Assembly (NCBI GenBank): GCA_008933995.1
Contig: WARS01000032.1
Span: 186,001 to 250,000 of the forward strand
DNA length: 64,000 nt
Direction: 5' to 3'
Source of the DNA: Datnioides undecimradiatus
Lineage: Eukaryota > Chordata > Actinopteri > Lobotiformes > Datnioididae
Shown: positions 12,201 to 27,089 of the stretch, in pieces
Layout: each line of letters begins with the position of its first letter
Position numbering within the stretch: the first letter of the stretch is position 1
The notes under the pieces: generated by a model
Database searches by the model: none
The model's input: the letters and a program-made list of their open reading frames with translations, nothing else
Told to the model about the DNA's origin: nothing
Translations under genes and position numbers: made by a program

Positions 12201-13328
12201 TAGACATTTCAGGATGCGGTTGTCCTATATTAGTCATCTTTATTAGAATTGTCATTGTACAAAACAGTATATGGTTTCTGTGCATGGGTTCACCGTGACC
12301 ACTACGCCGTGAGTGGTCGATTTATCCTAACAGCGTGAGCATTAGAGTCAAACATTTGGCAGTGCAAAATCAAAATGTTTAGAATGAGTTAACGTAGCAC
12401 ACAAAATTAACACAAATACACAGCGTCTGCCTATTTAATGCAGATGCACGCCACAGAAATTGTCCGTTTTAATCAGTAAAGAAGGAAAAGATGTTAAAGT
12501 TACAGCAGTGATAGGACAGAGAGTGAACCAGAGTGCTTAATATTTTCCAATTGTTATGAAATAATATCAGTTCATAAGCTAAATAAAACTGACTGAAACA
12601 TTTTTCACTCTTAAGTCTTCAGACTTTTGTATACAAGAATAATAATAAATCACTGACAAAACATTTACCCTTTAATACTGGAGAGTTTAAAATAAACACT
12701 AATTAAATTGTCTTTCCTACCTTGTTCTCCAGGCTGTTGACACAAAGTAAAATTAAGCAAATTCCAGTAAGTGATCATCTGTGCGGCAGAATATTTTAGG
12801 GTTTTGTCGAGCAATTTCTTTGAAAATAATCTAAGTTTGTTTAATACAGAGAAAACAGGGCTCAGGTTATTTTATTGGTAAGCATTAGTATTATTAGTCA
12901 TAGTTTTAGTATTGTATTGATACCCAGAAGAAAATGGCTTAAACTCAGTCAGTTTAGCAGCTGATCAGCCACAGTGATGATGTCTGTCACGAACATTTTA
13001 CAGGTGCAGTAGACACACGCGTCTTTTCAAAGTGCTGCTGCTCCTTGCAATAAAAATGCAAAACATTAGCCGCATGTTTACTTGGATAAAGTGCACAGTC
13101 ATAAATTGAAGCGTGGTGCAACAGCGATTTGACATTTCAGCATTTTGGTGATGCATAATTTAACGTGCCTTTCTTCCACCAGCTTCCCCTTCAATCAAGC
13201 GTCCATTAACACGGAGCTGTTGAGACAGCAAAAGACAGCGAGAGAAAAGAGACAAATATAGCCCCTGCTCACACCGGCTGTTATTTCCCTTATGGAGTTT
13301 GGTCTCATTTTTATACTCAGTTAAAGTT

Positions 13329-13545
13329 TGAGTCAACTTTATTGTCCCAAATGGGCAACAGGAGCTGCACCAAGCATACAAAATAAATACACGAATCTCC
13401 ACATAGACCTGAGAGTAAACAGTACAAGATGTACAAACATAAAGTGTTCAAGACAATATTTAGACTATCGAACGGCTTTTCTAAGGCGGGTCTTATACGC
13501 ACACACACACACAGTAAATGTAAATACGCACATTGATGCAACATA
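13329..13545 (-). mobile_element. Probable LINE/SINE 3' end, minus orientation
   Basis: It begins with gagtcaactttattgtccca followed by aatgggcaac, the reverse complement of the usual fish retroelement 3' end (gggacaataaagttgac). It continues with A- and CA-rich sequence. It has no coding capacity. The inner border is approximate. Confidence 0.45.
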
Positions 13546-14718
13546 TTAAAAAGGGATGCATGTATATGTACATCAGTGAATCTCCATCATGTTCAGCGTT
13601 ATTCATCAACATTAATGAAAACACTACAATGAGGCTGTAACATGTTCCTGTAACAATTTGTACTGATAAGGATGGATTGATTTTGTCTAAAAGACATATC
13701 TTTAAAAAAATATATATTAAAAGTCAAAACACGTGCATTAAAAACAGCTTAACCCCTTATTGGGCAAGTGACCATATTTGAGCACTTGATTTTCTACATG
13801 AAAATATTATTTTTTTTCAAAATGTTACTAAAGTAAAATGGTCATGTTATGTGCTCCAACAACACTCTGGGGTTGAAATTTTGAATTTACAAGTATTTCA
13901 ATGTGTGCCCTTTCAAGGGTTAAAGTCATAAATGAAATCGTCTCGTCAGGATGTGTTTAATGTCACAGTAACATGTTCACATTTCATATAGACGTTCAAA
14001 TCACCCAATATTCACCTTCAACTCCACTCAGGGCCACAGTGTTGTGACATTTGTCGTGATATTTGGACAGCGGCCCTTCACTCTTCACACTTCCCTCTTG
14101 TGCTGTCAGCCAAACAACCAAACTTGACGACCTTGCTATTCAGAGAGCTGAGAACAGCTGTATGAAACCTTCTAACCATCTTGACAAGCCCTCGTTATAA
14201 CGGCCTGGAAATGTCACTCTGATTCAAACCCATTCGTTCCTCGGCTGGCTCCCCTTCACAACCACCACCTCGGTGTTCACCTCCAGTCACACACCGCCGC
14301 CGTTTGGTTGCACCTCTGTTATGTTCCCCCCGTGCACTGATTTGGCAGAAAAGGCCAGACAAATAAATATTTTCCCTCCTTCTTGCTCATAAAGGTTACG
14401 AGGGAAGAGAAGTCATGAACCTTCCTTTGCCTTAATAGTGATTTAATAGACTTTAGAGTGCCTGTAGGTAGCTTCGGCGGCTGGTTGAATATCGCTGACA
14501 TTCAGCTAAAACACAGTTCTCAACTGTGCTCATCTGGAAGGAAATGGCCATTGCCTGTAAACACATATTTTACTTGTACACTTGGGCCATTGTGTTTGCT
14601 GAAAAGTTTGCACATGCCTCATTTTGTTTGCCTCATTAATGTGTGTGGGTTTGGACTTGACAGTACAGTGAGTTTTAACCAGTTGTCAGTAAACAGTAAC
14701 TCATAATAATAACTATAA

Positions 14719-14785
14719 TAATAGATAGATAGATAAATAGATAGATAAACTTTATTTATCCAAAACTGGGAAATTTTTGAAAAAA
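14719..14785 (-). mobile_element. LINE 3' tail with TAGA microsatellite, minus orientation
   Basis: TAGA/TAAA units at about 14721-14748 run into aaactttatttatccaaaac and tgggaaattt. The reverse complement is the classic fish L2-type tail (aatttcc...gataaataaagt followed by TCTA repeats). Confidence 0.65.
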
Positions 14786-15204
14786 CAAGAATAAAACAAG
14801 GCAAAATTCCCAGGTGAGGAAATCAATTTTCTAATTATTCTTCAATTATTTAAGTAATCAAATATTCAAGAAATTTATTTTGCTGCGTTTCCATGTTACA
14901 TATAAACTTTAAATAAAAACTACAGATACAAATATGTTGGTTGATCTGGACATGCAATTTGAATATAAACAGCACTTGTTCAAAATGTGCATTATTCACT
15001 GTTATCTGACATTGTAAAGGCAAAATACATGTTTGTTGAGAAATTTGTCTAAATTTTAGAAAATTCAAATAACTGCTGGGAAATTTGGCTCGATGATGAC
15101 CTCAAGCATTAAAATGCGTTAAAGGTAAAAGGTAAAAGTACTCGCCTGTAGCTTTTTTAACAAGCTTTTAAGTTAATGTTGCATAAGACGAGCTTAACAA
15201 GCTC

Positions 15205-15282
15205 TGGATGTACCCCGCCTCTCATCCACTGTGTGCCGGGACAGGTTCCAGCTCTCTGTGACCTTACATGGAATAAGGAGAT
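15205..15282 (+). repeat. Dispersed repeat core (TACCCCGCCTCTC family)
   Basis: The stretch reads gatgtaccccgcctctcatc, then gccgggacaggttccagct, then gtgacc and ggaataagga. This is a diverged copy of a widespread fish repeat core (taccccgcctctcgcc...gggataggctccagc...cgaccc...ggataagcgg), recognised from memory. It is short and truncated on both sides. Confidence 0.65.
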
Positions 15283-16281
15283 GTTGCATATTCTCATGTG
15301 AGAAATATCTTTATACTCCATTTATATTTATAAGATAAGCATTATGTCTGCCTCTGCAAGAAACAAGACTGAACAAAAGTCTTTTGGAGTATTAAATTGC
15401 CCAACATGTAACATTAAAGGTCTTTGAGCTTTAGCTTGCAACACAGCTTTTCTGTTCAAAATCTCAAAGCCAGAGCTATTTATTATTTCCTTTAGACCTG
15501 ATGAACTTCCTGCAGAGCTGCAAAAGCTATTGTTGCTCCATAAAGACTCTGTAAAGGATTTACATGATACTGTTATTGTCGAGGAGACATGAGCGGCAAT
15601 CTGATTTTGTTGTGAGCACAGGAAATCAATATTAATGTGGAGGGTGGATGTAATAATGGCTAGACACATAGATATGGCACACATGCTAATTTCACCTGTG
15701 ATGCAGAGATAAAACTGAGCAGACCTTTTAATGAGGTTTATATCAGAAAAGGGAGGCAAACTATAAACAGCCACATGTTTTCTTTAATATTTAACCTGCA
15801 CTCCTCCTTGTACAATGTGTTATAAAGGCGAGCATCCACGTTTAGCCAACTCGCTGTCTCCTCTCTTTGTTACATTCTCCCATCCTTTCAGCCGACTAGG
15901 CTGAAAAAACAAAAAAAAGCGGCGGCACTGAAGATGGGTTGTAATAATGTCAGCAGTATTAGAGATCACCAGCGGGGACAAGATCATTGTGTAAAACATA
16001 CTGTGGTGAGCTATAAAACACAAAAGCGGAATGGGAAAAAAAATGCCGCTCGTCGTAATTGTTGAGAAAATTGCCTCAAAATGCTTCTCATTTATTGTCG
16101 TTTCCCCCTAATGGCTGTGCGGTGTGATTCAAGGCGAGATGAGGATAAGTGAGACTTCCTGTAACTTTCAATTCTCTCTTATTAGAGGAGCCCTTTGTTT
16201 TTTCTCTCTCGTTTCCATACAATCCTTTGTCAGCACCGTCGCTGTCACTGTTTAGAGGATTTATCTGTGTTAATGTGCATG

Positions 16282-16310
16282 TTTGTGTGTGTGTGTGTGA
16301 GAGAGAGAGA
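16282..16310. repeat. Short (GT)n(GA)n microsatellite
   Basis: TGTG units pass directly into GAGA units, the same compound type as at 3709. They give rise to overlapping open frames on both strands that are not genes. Confidence 0.9.
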
Positions 16311-19300
16311 TCCTGGTTCTCGAGCACATTATGTTCTGCAAACGGCAGCGTCTCGTCTGTTATAGTGTTTGCTTCAGCATGCCAGGTGAGGGTTATAAGT
16401 ACAAACCAGAAGCGTGAGCAAGTGCAGCAACATGTCCCATGATGCATCTGTACCAACAGCATATTTATAATGAGAGTGTTGACATTCGATCTCAATGAAA
16501 AGCTCCTTCATCTTCCTATTGTCGCTCAAAAACCGTGCTACTCAGTTTTGATATCCTGTCCTGCTCGCTTCTGTCACTTCAGCTAAACTAGCTTTGATTA
16601 CAAACACACAAGTTAATATTAAAAGTAATTCATTAATAACATGCATTGATCTTGTAGAAATGTGTCATTCCTCTGTTGTTTCCATAGTCGAGCGCAGTAC
16701 ATAAGCACAACACATATGGCATATGAGGCATGAGTTGCATATAGTTTTTGTGTTACATATACAGAAATTCTGCTTTTCACACACTTATTTTAACATTGCA
16801 ATCACATCACCTTTGCACTTTTTTACTTCTACTTTTGACAATAAGTGAAAGTTTTATTCAGTCATAAACTAGCTTTACATTTTCATTTGTCAGACGAACT
16901 GCAAACGTGTTAAAGGCTTCACATATTTGATGCAGCGCTGGACATCCTGACCTCATCTGATGGTAAAACTAAATAAATAAATAAGAGGGATCCTAGTTTG
17001 ACATCAAGGGCAGTGCTGTTTCCATTTTTGATGATAGATGTTTAAGCACTCAATAATGCAGTGTCCCCATGATGGGCCATGGGATGCAGTATGATAGCAG
17101 GTGTTATAGCGGGCAATATAGAGCCAGCCCCTCTGAGCGGACTGACCTTCAACTCGTTTTTCTTTGCCTTTGTGTCAGCAGCCAAGCAGACAGAGAATGA
17201 GAGAAGACATTCGACATCTTGATGAGGGAACCCAGGAGGATATGAGCAGGGTTAAAGCACCATATTAAATGCGTGAGAATAAAAATTCTCTGTCAATAGC
17301 AGCTAACCCATCTTTGAAAATAATACATATTGATTTGGCAAAATGGATCTGATATTGTTCTGCTCAAGGTCTCAGTGGATGGAGCCTGTTGTACTCGTAG
17401 CTGCGGCACAGCAAAAGCATCCTTTTGAAAAATTAAACAATGAGAGGGATCGTACTGGGTGTTGGGAGAGAAGTGCATGCTGTCAAAATATCTGACATGA
17501 CCTTCGCTCTGTGAAAGACGCCATTCTGTCTCTTTTTTCCAAACATTATTTTGCATCCCTTTTGACTCTTTTGAAGAAGTCTGAAGTGAAGATGGACTTC
17601 GATTTGCACTCGCTGAGGAAAGCAGAAGGAAAGAAACTGTGGAAGGAAAGACAAAATTGTTCACGTTGTGTCTGCTAGTTATTCCTGAAGGTTGGTGTGT
17701 GAATAATCATATTTAGCAACTGTGCTCTGCACAGTATGTAGAGTCGATTTGTGGTTGAATCACCTAGGGTCTAAACAGGATTTCAGATAATCCTGATTTC
17801 ATGTCACATGCAGGTTGTGCAGCTTAAAGTTTAAACATTAGACTTTGACAGGTGGAGGACAGGTTTACTTTGCGCATCCCTGCGTAACTGTACACACTAC
17901 TCTACAAGTCTGCCAGGACATGTCTTCAGGACACTCTCAAATGCGTCAGAGAAATATCTGAGACGGTGGGGACAACAGATTAGAAAATTGAAATTCCAAT
18001 GTAGTTTGCAGAATGCTAGTGAGCAGCTTTGCAGGATGGGGTTATGCTATATTTAATGCTCTTTACTCTCTAAATAACACAGATTGTGCAAGCTTTAAAA
18101 GAAAAGTAATGTAGCAAGTAGACATGGCAGCATTATGAAAACTCACATCTCAAGTACCCAACCAGATGAGATGATAAACAGTTTAGCAATATTATGTTAC
18201 TGTATATGTGTAAGTACCCCAACGGTCCCCACAACTGCAGCAGATTAGTCTGTAAGCCTTCATAAAGAAGCTGCACATATAGTCAAAATGTGGCTGTGCA
18301 AACGTCATTTATAAATATATCTCAAACTGAAAGACATAAAACCACCAAGGAGAAATGGACTTTTATTTTTCCATTTTATTTTCACGGTAATGAATGTTAA
18401 ACTTAATTATTATGTCTTCTAAATAACACTGGCACTCAGAATAAATGGTGTGGTGGCAGAACAAACAAACCTTTGCAGCCGATTTTAAAGTTTCCTCTTC
18501 TGTCACTTTTCCAATGCCAATAGGTCAATTAGACCTGATGATAGGTTGTTAGCCACCCACAGGTTAGCAGACAATGGTTGGACAAAGCCAGCCAAGTGCG
18601 TATTCTTGATAATGTCACAGGCTTTAGAAATATATCAACTTGTGAAATCAAATAAAATAACACAACATATTGATTATTAATTCAAAAAAGGAAACTTTTC
18701 TCCATTAACAAAATAAATGTCCTTTAATATTATACTTTGTAATCCATTTACAGCCAAATGTACAACGTCCAGCTGTCTGGGTTGGCACCAGCCCTCATGA
18801 AATACCATTTAATTCTCTTGCTCTGGCATTTTCATAGGGCTCCTCATTGTGGACTGATGCTAAAATACTTCTAACTTCCTGCCCTCGCTGTCTGCACAGG
18901 TGCACACAAAGCTCCAATACAGTTTGGGATTGGCCGATGGCATTTAAGGTTTTTACTTGAATTAAAAGTTAGCCATGAAAAACTGTATTAGAAATCACAA
19001 AATAAATTCAGTGTTAGTGATTACATCAGAGAAAGATGAGACACCTAGTTAAACCGAATGATCTAAGATTATTGATCAAGTTAGTTGCAATGTCCTTTAT
19101 TTTAAGAAAGAAATAAAACATATTCTTTGAAAGAATACCATAACTCTCTACAGGTAGTTCAACACTGTAATCAATTTGATAATTAGAAAATAAGATATAC
19201 AGTATATATTATAAAAATAAGAGTAAAGTCAAAATAGTATATCAACAGTTGGCCCAGCTCAAGCAACAGTTCAAGCTTTGTTTAGCCCTGAACAGCTAAT

Positions 19301-20434
19301 ATAATAGATAGGTTAGTTACTTGATTCAGTAAACCGATTACAGAAAAGCTAAATAAAATCAAAGTCAAAATGGCGGCTGTGACAGTGTCAGTTTAACTGC
19401 AACTGTCATGGAACTGTGCCAGTGGTGGTTGCCACTAGCAACAGAATGTTCAACTAAAGAAAGACAACAGGAAGAAACAGAGTGAAGAAGCAGAGATAAG
19501 GATCTTATTACTGGATGGGAATTAGGAAAACTGGCCACAAACTTATCAACTGGTTAGCCTTGCAGTGAACCCACAGGCTGTCAAACAATCCTTATTGTCA
19601 ATAACTGCAGTATAACATCACTTGGTTTTAAATGAAATAGCATGTTGTGCTTTATTATTGCCTCTTACTCCCATTATGACTTTGTTTTGTTTTCTTTGGT
19701 CAAACTAGTATGATGAAAAGTTTTGGACTAACTCTCTGTCCAGAGTTTCTAAGAAACGTCATTGGTAATTCAATCCGACTGTGCAGTGGCAAAATAAAGA
19801 AATTGGGACAAACATTCATGATTAGCCCCTCTAAAAACATGCATAACGTGCTTTATGTGTATATACTGGAAAAGGCCACAGCTTAAAAACTTTTGACTTG
19901 GAAACAAGAGGAGTGGATGTGCCATACAGACATTGTGGATTAAGTCAGGGTAAGCACCTTGACCTTGCTGATACCATTTCATTCACCTGCTCCCTCATAA
20001 AGTCATAATGTTGCAGGCTGAAATGTAATGTTCCCCGAGACATGCACGTGGAAGAAAAATGTCTTAGTACATATTATACACAAGAACAAAGCTCTTTTGT
20101 GTTTGTGTCTGGGTGAATCTGGATTAGTGGGAGGATGTTTATTTCAGCAACTTGCAGCAATTTGAGAGGGTTTGTCTGTCGCTAAGGAAGCAGCAATTCA
20201 ACCCTGACCACTCTGTGTAATAGGCTAGCGCGTCTCTGTCTAGCCTCATGCTCCGCTCTTCCTCCTGCCTTTTGTCTTTGTTTCTCTGTTCACCGCTGCC
20301 TTTTTCTCTCTATCTGTATATTTCTGTATGCTCTCTCCCTGTTTCCTGTCCTTTTTCCCCTTGTCTTTTCCCTGACTCTCCACCACCTGGCGTCTCCCAG
20401 AGAGAGCGAGGTGGCCACTGATGACTCAGGGGAA

Positions 20435-20463
20435 TGTGTGTGTGTGTGTGTGTGTGTGTGTGT
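20435..20463. repeat. (TG)n microsatellite
   Basis: Uninterrupted TG tract of 29 bases. It makes the Thr-His repeat seen in a minus-strand open frame. Confidence 0.97.
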
Positions 20464-23429
20464 TGGAGGGGAGGTAATACAGGGAATCATGGCCATTCTC
20501 CCTCGTCCTCCCACATGATGGATTACCATGCTGGGGATAGACCTCACAGAGCTTGAAGAAACACCTCACCGTGCCATGAGTCCATACAATTAGCTTTTTT
20601 ACAAACTATTCAACAAAAAAAGTAACATAATGTATATAGGTATATAAAAAAAGCTTATGTATATAAGTATTTACCCCAGTATCTGGCTAGAGTTAGCTTT
20701 GGTCACCTCATCAGTTTATTCTAATGACTGCATGAAGATATGAGTTAAATGTTACCTTATCCCACTAAAATAATAAGCCTGACTCAGATGATCCTGTCTT
20801 CAGCTCTAGAGCTGTGTCGGCAGAAAATGTAATGGATTTGTCTTTCATTCACGGACCTTTTTTCCTGGATGTAATACTTTGGTCAGCACAACCCTGGGTC
20901 ACATAGGTCCTGAGTGTTGATTACCACTGAGACCACACGCACCTAACATAATTTTAACAGACTCCTCCATCACTAGAAGCAAACTGAAAAAAAGGAAGCA
21001 TGAGCAGTCTCCTGAGCTGTATGGTTTCTTCTCACCACCAAAGAGGAACCATCCTAAATGTGTATTAGTTGGACTTACAGTAGTTATACCTGCTGTTACA
21101 TCACTGAAGATGCCCTGTTTTCCAGAAGAATGCTTTTCTTCACAGATGTTCACAATTGTGGCTGTGAGGAGGTGGTAAGTGTAATTTAAACTATGTAAAC
21201 TCATTTCCAAAAGCTTCAAAACTAAGATATTGTGCAGATGTATGTCAATGTTAAAGAATCAGTAATGGTTATCAACTAAATGTGTTTATAGAGCACTTTA
21301 AAGAAAATAAAACTACTTAAAAATAGATAAGACCATTGTAATTAATTAAATATTTTTTAAAACTAAAAAACTAATTGCATATGAGTATAAAAATACAGCT
21401 GTGTTAAAGACTATTTAATATTAAAGTCAGACAGTGCTATTTCCACACACCTCCAACCATAACAACTAATCTTGATAGAATTCAATAACTCCATGGTCTT
21501 ATTAAGCATTATATTAAATAATACTCAAAAGAGTTTATAAAAGCTTTACAAAGTCTCTTTCAACCTCAGGAGAAAATTGATTATTTTACTTGCACTTTTC
21601 TGAACAGCTCGTCTCCTTCACGCACTCTCAGAAATGTGCCAGACATTACTGATGCAAAACATTCCTACCCTGAGAGATGTATTAACACTTTAAAAGTAAG
21701 TTGAAGGTTTACTTGGTCTTTAAATGGTTCCCATTGACATATTGTTGTCTAGACAGAACATGAGTGGTAAAGCTCTCGGCAAAAAATTTTTATATTACAC
21801 ATAATAATTTCTGTGGTTGCGCAAAAGCAAGATAAACAGCTTTCAAGGCAAACAGTCAGACTATATTAAAGCTCATACGCTGCAGCTTTGCACATGCGCG
21901 CGCACACACACAACTTTTTACACATATTAACCTTTAATAAAAAAACAGCTGAAACTGCTCGACTTACCTTGTTAACCATCTAATAACTATTTCACTCAAG
22001 TACACTTTTAATTGTTAATTTTTCGTAGCTCATAATATTGTAAAATGGCGGGACTTTCAGGGAAAATCAAACAGCAGAAAACTGAGATCAGCAAGATACA
22101 CTTAAAGATAATTTCAGATGAAGACAGCTTCATGTTGCCTTACAGTACTCCCATTTCCCTGAGCTATCAATGCCTTGCACTGTACATTCCTTTGAAAGAT
22201 CTTAATTCGTGGTAAATGTGCACTGGGGAGAGGGAGGTCACAGGCTGTATTAGCCTGCTCAGTGGGATATTGCCAGATTTCAGCACCATCCCTCTTTTTT
22301 CATTTTTTTTCACCCCCATCATATATATGACCTTTAAAATGTTGCAGGATGGAGGGCAGCTTCTGTTGGGGTTTAATTATAAACTGACCTGAGGTCACAT
22401 CATATCACCAAGGGCCCTTGCATATTATTCAAGGATTTGAGACCAATGACGTCCTGTTGCCGGGCTTCTGCGAGCGGACAGATGATAAAGCAAAGCAGCA
22501 TCGCTTTGGGGGGAAGGAGAGTAAGATGCAACATATCAAAAGTACTTTAAATCATACCAATAGGATAAAAAAAAAAAAGATATTGAACTGTGTAGTCTTT
22601 AGACTGCAAACCTGGTCTCAATATATGAAATTAATAGACTTCCCCAGCATGTGGCTAAAAAGAAGGTTCTACCACAAAGATTAACTAATTCACTCTAATC
22701 CCCTTATGATCAAACCAATTCTGATCCTCTAAATCCAAAACAAAGATATTAAATCAAATCCCTTATAATCCACTGTAGCAAACTTTCTGCAAACGAAACA
22801 TCAGTGTAGGGTTTAAAAGGGGGTTTAACTTAGTTATGATTAAATTTCTTCCAGAGATTGGTTTTCATTATAATTTCATGGTTAAAGCTAATTGGACTGT
22901 TAATTAGAAGTTTCAGAGGCATCTCTAGCTGAAAAACACTTTGTGCCCTGAGAGTGAATACCCGGACATGAGGACATGGATTAAATTAGTGGTTTGTGCA
23001 CATTTTACACAGTACATATCAAAAAATTGATCTCTCCCAATATTACATTCTTAGTCTACAACAGATTGCAAGCATATTCAAGTGGGTCAAATCTCTATTT
23101 GAGAGATTATCCTGAATGCAATTTTGTTGTTCCTGTAACGCCCCCTATTCTCTGCATGTCAGCTACTAACTGTTGTAGGTCTCCAAATTAGCAAATGTTT
23201 TGAGCTGACTTTGTTTTTTATGTTTTAAAATGGGGATTTTATTGTCAAAGCATCCACTTTATTGGTAAATGCATGATATCATGCAAACAGACTTAGACTA
23301 AAGCTCCATGTTTCAGGTAAATCTTCACCAGCTGATGGCCCACCTAGGGGAGATAGAGGTAAAAGTATAGCATCTTATCATTAGCTCTAGTCTTAAGCTG
23401 TATGGTGGTGAAAAATGGAAGATTATCCA

Positions 23430-23600
23430 TGTTGTATATAAAGATGGATGACACACATACATATTGCACAGACTTTGGCTCCAAGTGATGTCACCAGGGC
23501 AAGATGGCAGTGCCTGTATTCAAGATATTCATGCTTCATATTTGTACTGTGAGATACTGTGAGGGTCTAATGGTACACTAAACTCACATGAAATTGCATC
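23430..23600. repeat. Probable dispersed repeat (GATGTCACCAGGGCAAGATGG)
   Basis: The segment has tataaagatggatgacacac, then ttggctccaagtgatgtcac and gggcaagatggcagtgcc. I recognise the pattern (tataaagatggatgac, ggctccaagtgacgtcacc, aagatggcggcgcc) from percomorph repeats, possibly related to the one at 2731. Borders are uncertain. Confidence 0.4.
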
Positions 23601-26600
23601 ATGGCTCCTGCACAGTGAATGGCCTAGACCTGGAACAGTGTAGTTAACTAAATGTAAGTCATGAGCAAGTTAGCTGTGCATGCTTACATCAGCAGCAGTA
23701 TTAGTATTAATAGTATTAAATCCATTTCTTGTAAACTTGTTGTCTTGTCTTATTGTTTTTTTGCTTTTGGTAGGGCTGTAATCCACCGAACCCCTTTAGC
23801 TCAATGCGCTCAGCAACAACATATACCTGAAACTATGTTCTCTTTAGGGGTAAATAGCTTTGAATAGAGCAAATGCCCACTTTGAGACGTTCTATCCATT
23901 AGTCTGTTATTGTTTGTGATTGCTTTGGTGGTGAATGGGTATAATTTCCTCTTGTGCACACTTTTGAACATATTGAGACAAGAGCAAGCAGATGGTAGCA
24001 AACTAATTTCTCATGGCATCCAGCATCACTTTCCAAGACTCCAACCCTACAGGGACCAGTGCTCTAATTTCCTACATAGAGCTTTAATAACATGAACTTC
24101 CGCAACAACTACTTACCAGGTGTAAAACTGGCTGGAAAACATAGGGGCGACTGACCTTAATGATATGCTTGTGAATTATTAATTGAAGCACATTTGGTGC
24201 ATTTACATATCAAACTGCAACTCGCAGGAATGTATAGCCGACTGCTGGATGAATTAGAGGCAAGAAGAATGGTTTATATTTTTCAATCAGAGCTTGTTTT
24301 TGCGTATTGATTACTTTCTAAATTAAATTTCAAATCGGTTATCTCTGTTGTGTTCCACTTTATGCTTCCCTGCTGGGTACTAACAAGAAAATATTAAAGC
24401 TCTGTAAGTGCTGAATATTTGTGATATGCAGCATGAAAACCCTCTGCTGCTCTCATGTCTTTGCTATAAGACAGGATATTTGGACCAGATTTTTGACTAC
24501 CAACAGGGAATAGTGACATTTATCTTAGAATAACCTTTTGTCGAATGGCCCTCAGTATCTCACAGCGGTGGCTCAGTCCTATTTGGCTTATCATATAGAG
24601 AGGGTATAATGAGGACAGCAGATAGGCGGAGGCTTAAGGAGACACCTTAAAAGCCACAAAGCACCAGTGGCATTGAAGCAGGTGCTGTCTGCTTATAACA
24701 AAGAGAAGCCAGTGTGTGTGCGAGGATAACGGTGGGTTACAAAGACTAGCAAAAAGGAATTCATTTTTAACCACTGACAATATTTGGTGTAAATTTGAGC
24801 TTATTTTTCAGTCACATCAGTTGTATTTGAAAAGTGTTCATTGTATTTGCTTACTCAGACAGCCGTTTGATTGTTTTTTTGTTGTTTTTTTGTTTTGTGG
24901 GGGTGGGTTAGCTGTATCGAGCTGTAGTAAGGTATGTGTTGTGCCCTGTTTGTTTGTTAGTTGGCAGGATATCCACAAAGATTACTGCAGATTTTAATGG
25001 CTCCTATAGACTGTGATGATTTCCTGAAATGTCCCTTTTTTGCTACACTCACCAGGTTGTTAGCGGTTTTTAGTGTAATGTCTGAGCTGTATCGATCGCT
25101 GGATGGATTGATTGACATCCATACCAATCAAATTGTAACAGCTTTTAATCCAGCCCTCATTATCTGTTCAGAATTTCAATTTGTCAGATACTTTAGCTCA
25201 TGATGACATAGTAAGATAGTGACATGGTAAATATGACACGCACAGACCTTCCAGCATGGCTTTACACTTATAGATATAGTTGTTGTTTAACCACTTTACT
25301 GAGCAAGGTTACTATTTTCTTTCTTTTGAGATCATAGCTGAACAAAGTGACATTTTGTAGTCGTTAAGCCCTTAAATGAAGCACACTGCCATAAAGACGG
25401 GTATGTTTCTCTCATTCAGCAGCATTAAATAATACCAATTATTTCCCCATCTTGTAAGTACATTCATATGTTGTTCTGTACTTAAGCTATAAACCCAGAA
25501 ACTGTATTCCCTGACTGTCAACTAGTGCATATATGTTGTCACATATCACTTATTCAGATGCACATTTAAAAAAAAAAATACTATTTTTAGATTCACAGGA
25601 TTGTGGATCCTTGAAGTAACATTTATGATTTCTCTATATGCTCGAAATTCATTCATTTATTCAGTCTTTCTTTCCCTTCTACTTTCTCGCAGTCCTGCAG
25701 CTAAGCTCTCTCTTCTTCCCTGCATGGATAACATTTTCTTCCACCACAGCCTCCACCACTGGGTCGGTAAACTGGTGCTGACAGCTGGAGTTCAACCTCC
25801 AACCGAGGCACTTGACTGAACAATCCTCCAGCAGCCAAACGTAACCGCCAGCCGAAACAATTCCATCATCCCACGAGGAGTCGTAGTAGAAATACAAAAC
25901 ATTGCAGTACAGTACGGTCTTGTGGGAATCGGATTACAAGAGGGGAGCCCCTCCCTTTGGAGTGGCATCGCATCAGTCCAAGACAGAGGAGATGTGCTGT
26001 TCTGTCAAGGACTGAAATATGCGTGGCCCTGCCTATGTGCAGTATGGTGCGGCTGTTCAAAGTGGTTTATGGTTCAGCGGACATATTTGAGATTAAACAC
26101 TCCAGTGGGTTGATTATCTTTCCATGAGTGAAGGTGACGCTTACACACCAACCTACGCTGCTGCCAACATGCTGGATGCCTTATTCCATTTACAGCAGGG
26201 GGGTGGACACAGTGACACGAACACCTGCGCAGTGTAACACAGTCCAACACAATAGCCCTGCTGCAATAATTACTTTTTGTTGAGACAGTGACAGAGAGGT
26301 GTTGATTGAACTTGGTAGCTTGTTGGATGTTTTGCTTTTTTCCTCTCCATACAGCGCTGACCAAAGCAGGGCACATTTGGTGCTGTTGTTTTTTCTTGAT
26401 GTATTTTTGTCTTGTTCCAGAAGAAAAGCAGAGCAGGAGCATTGTTATAGACCTTGAATGTGAACAGACCTCATGCAGTTTTATTTTATCTGTAAAAAAG
26501 CTAACAATAATGTTATGCTTTTCTGGTTAATCTTCTGTCACAGCAGCATTTCTTTCATTACGGTATTTAGTCTCAGAGAAGACGCTGATTGTTATAATAG

Positions 26601-27032
26601 CGTTCGTTATTGTGCTGTATAGCTCCTGTGAGTGTCGTTCTGTCACAGCATTACATTGTGCCTCTGCTGCATTTTAGGCATAAATTGTCAGTCTGTCATT
26701 ACAGACATTGTAATCAAGCCTACAGCACTGGACCAAATGAAACTGCTAAGCATTTTGTTCCTATGTAATTATGTGGCATCCAGTGTGTGTGATTTCCCCC
26801 AAAACCCCAAGAAAGTTTAGGAAATAAAGAAGTAGACAATGACATCTAACATACAGCTCCGGCATATATTCATTCACATAGTGTCAGTGAAAAATGTCAG
26901 AATGTGGAAAAACATGATGAGATAAATCTGCAGACCTAGAGAGTACAGAGGTCACCTAATGTTCCTGAAGAGCAAGACATAAACTTGTCGGTATAATAAT
27001 CAGTCAGCAGTGACAGGATTAGCAGAGCCACC

Positions 27033-27087
<55 letters not shown>
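27033..27087. repeat. Compound microsatellite (AT)n(AC)n
   Basis: AT units at 27033-27046 pass directly into AC units at 27047-27087. The tract abuts a LINE-like tail at 27088. Confidence 0.97.

Positions 27088-27089
<2 letters not shown>

Noticed and set aside
15328-15774. 148-codon minus-strand open frame, the longest in the window
   Set aside because: One frame of this length is about what chance gives in 64 kb of AT-rich DNA on six frames. No domain, no familiar motif, no splice context.
23270-23285. 16-bp perfect palindrome tgcatgatatcatgca
   Set aside because: About one such palindrome is expected by chance in 64 kb; no supporting context.
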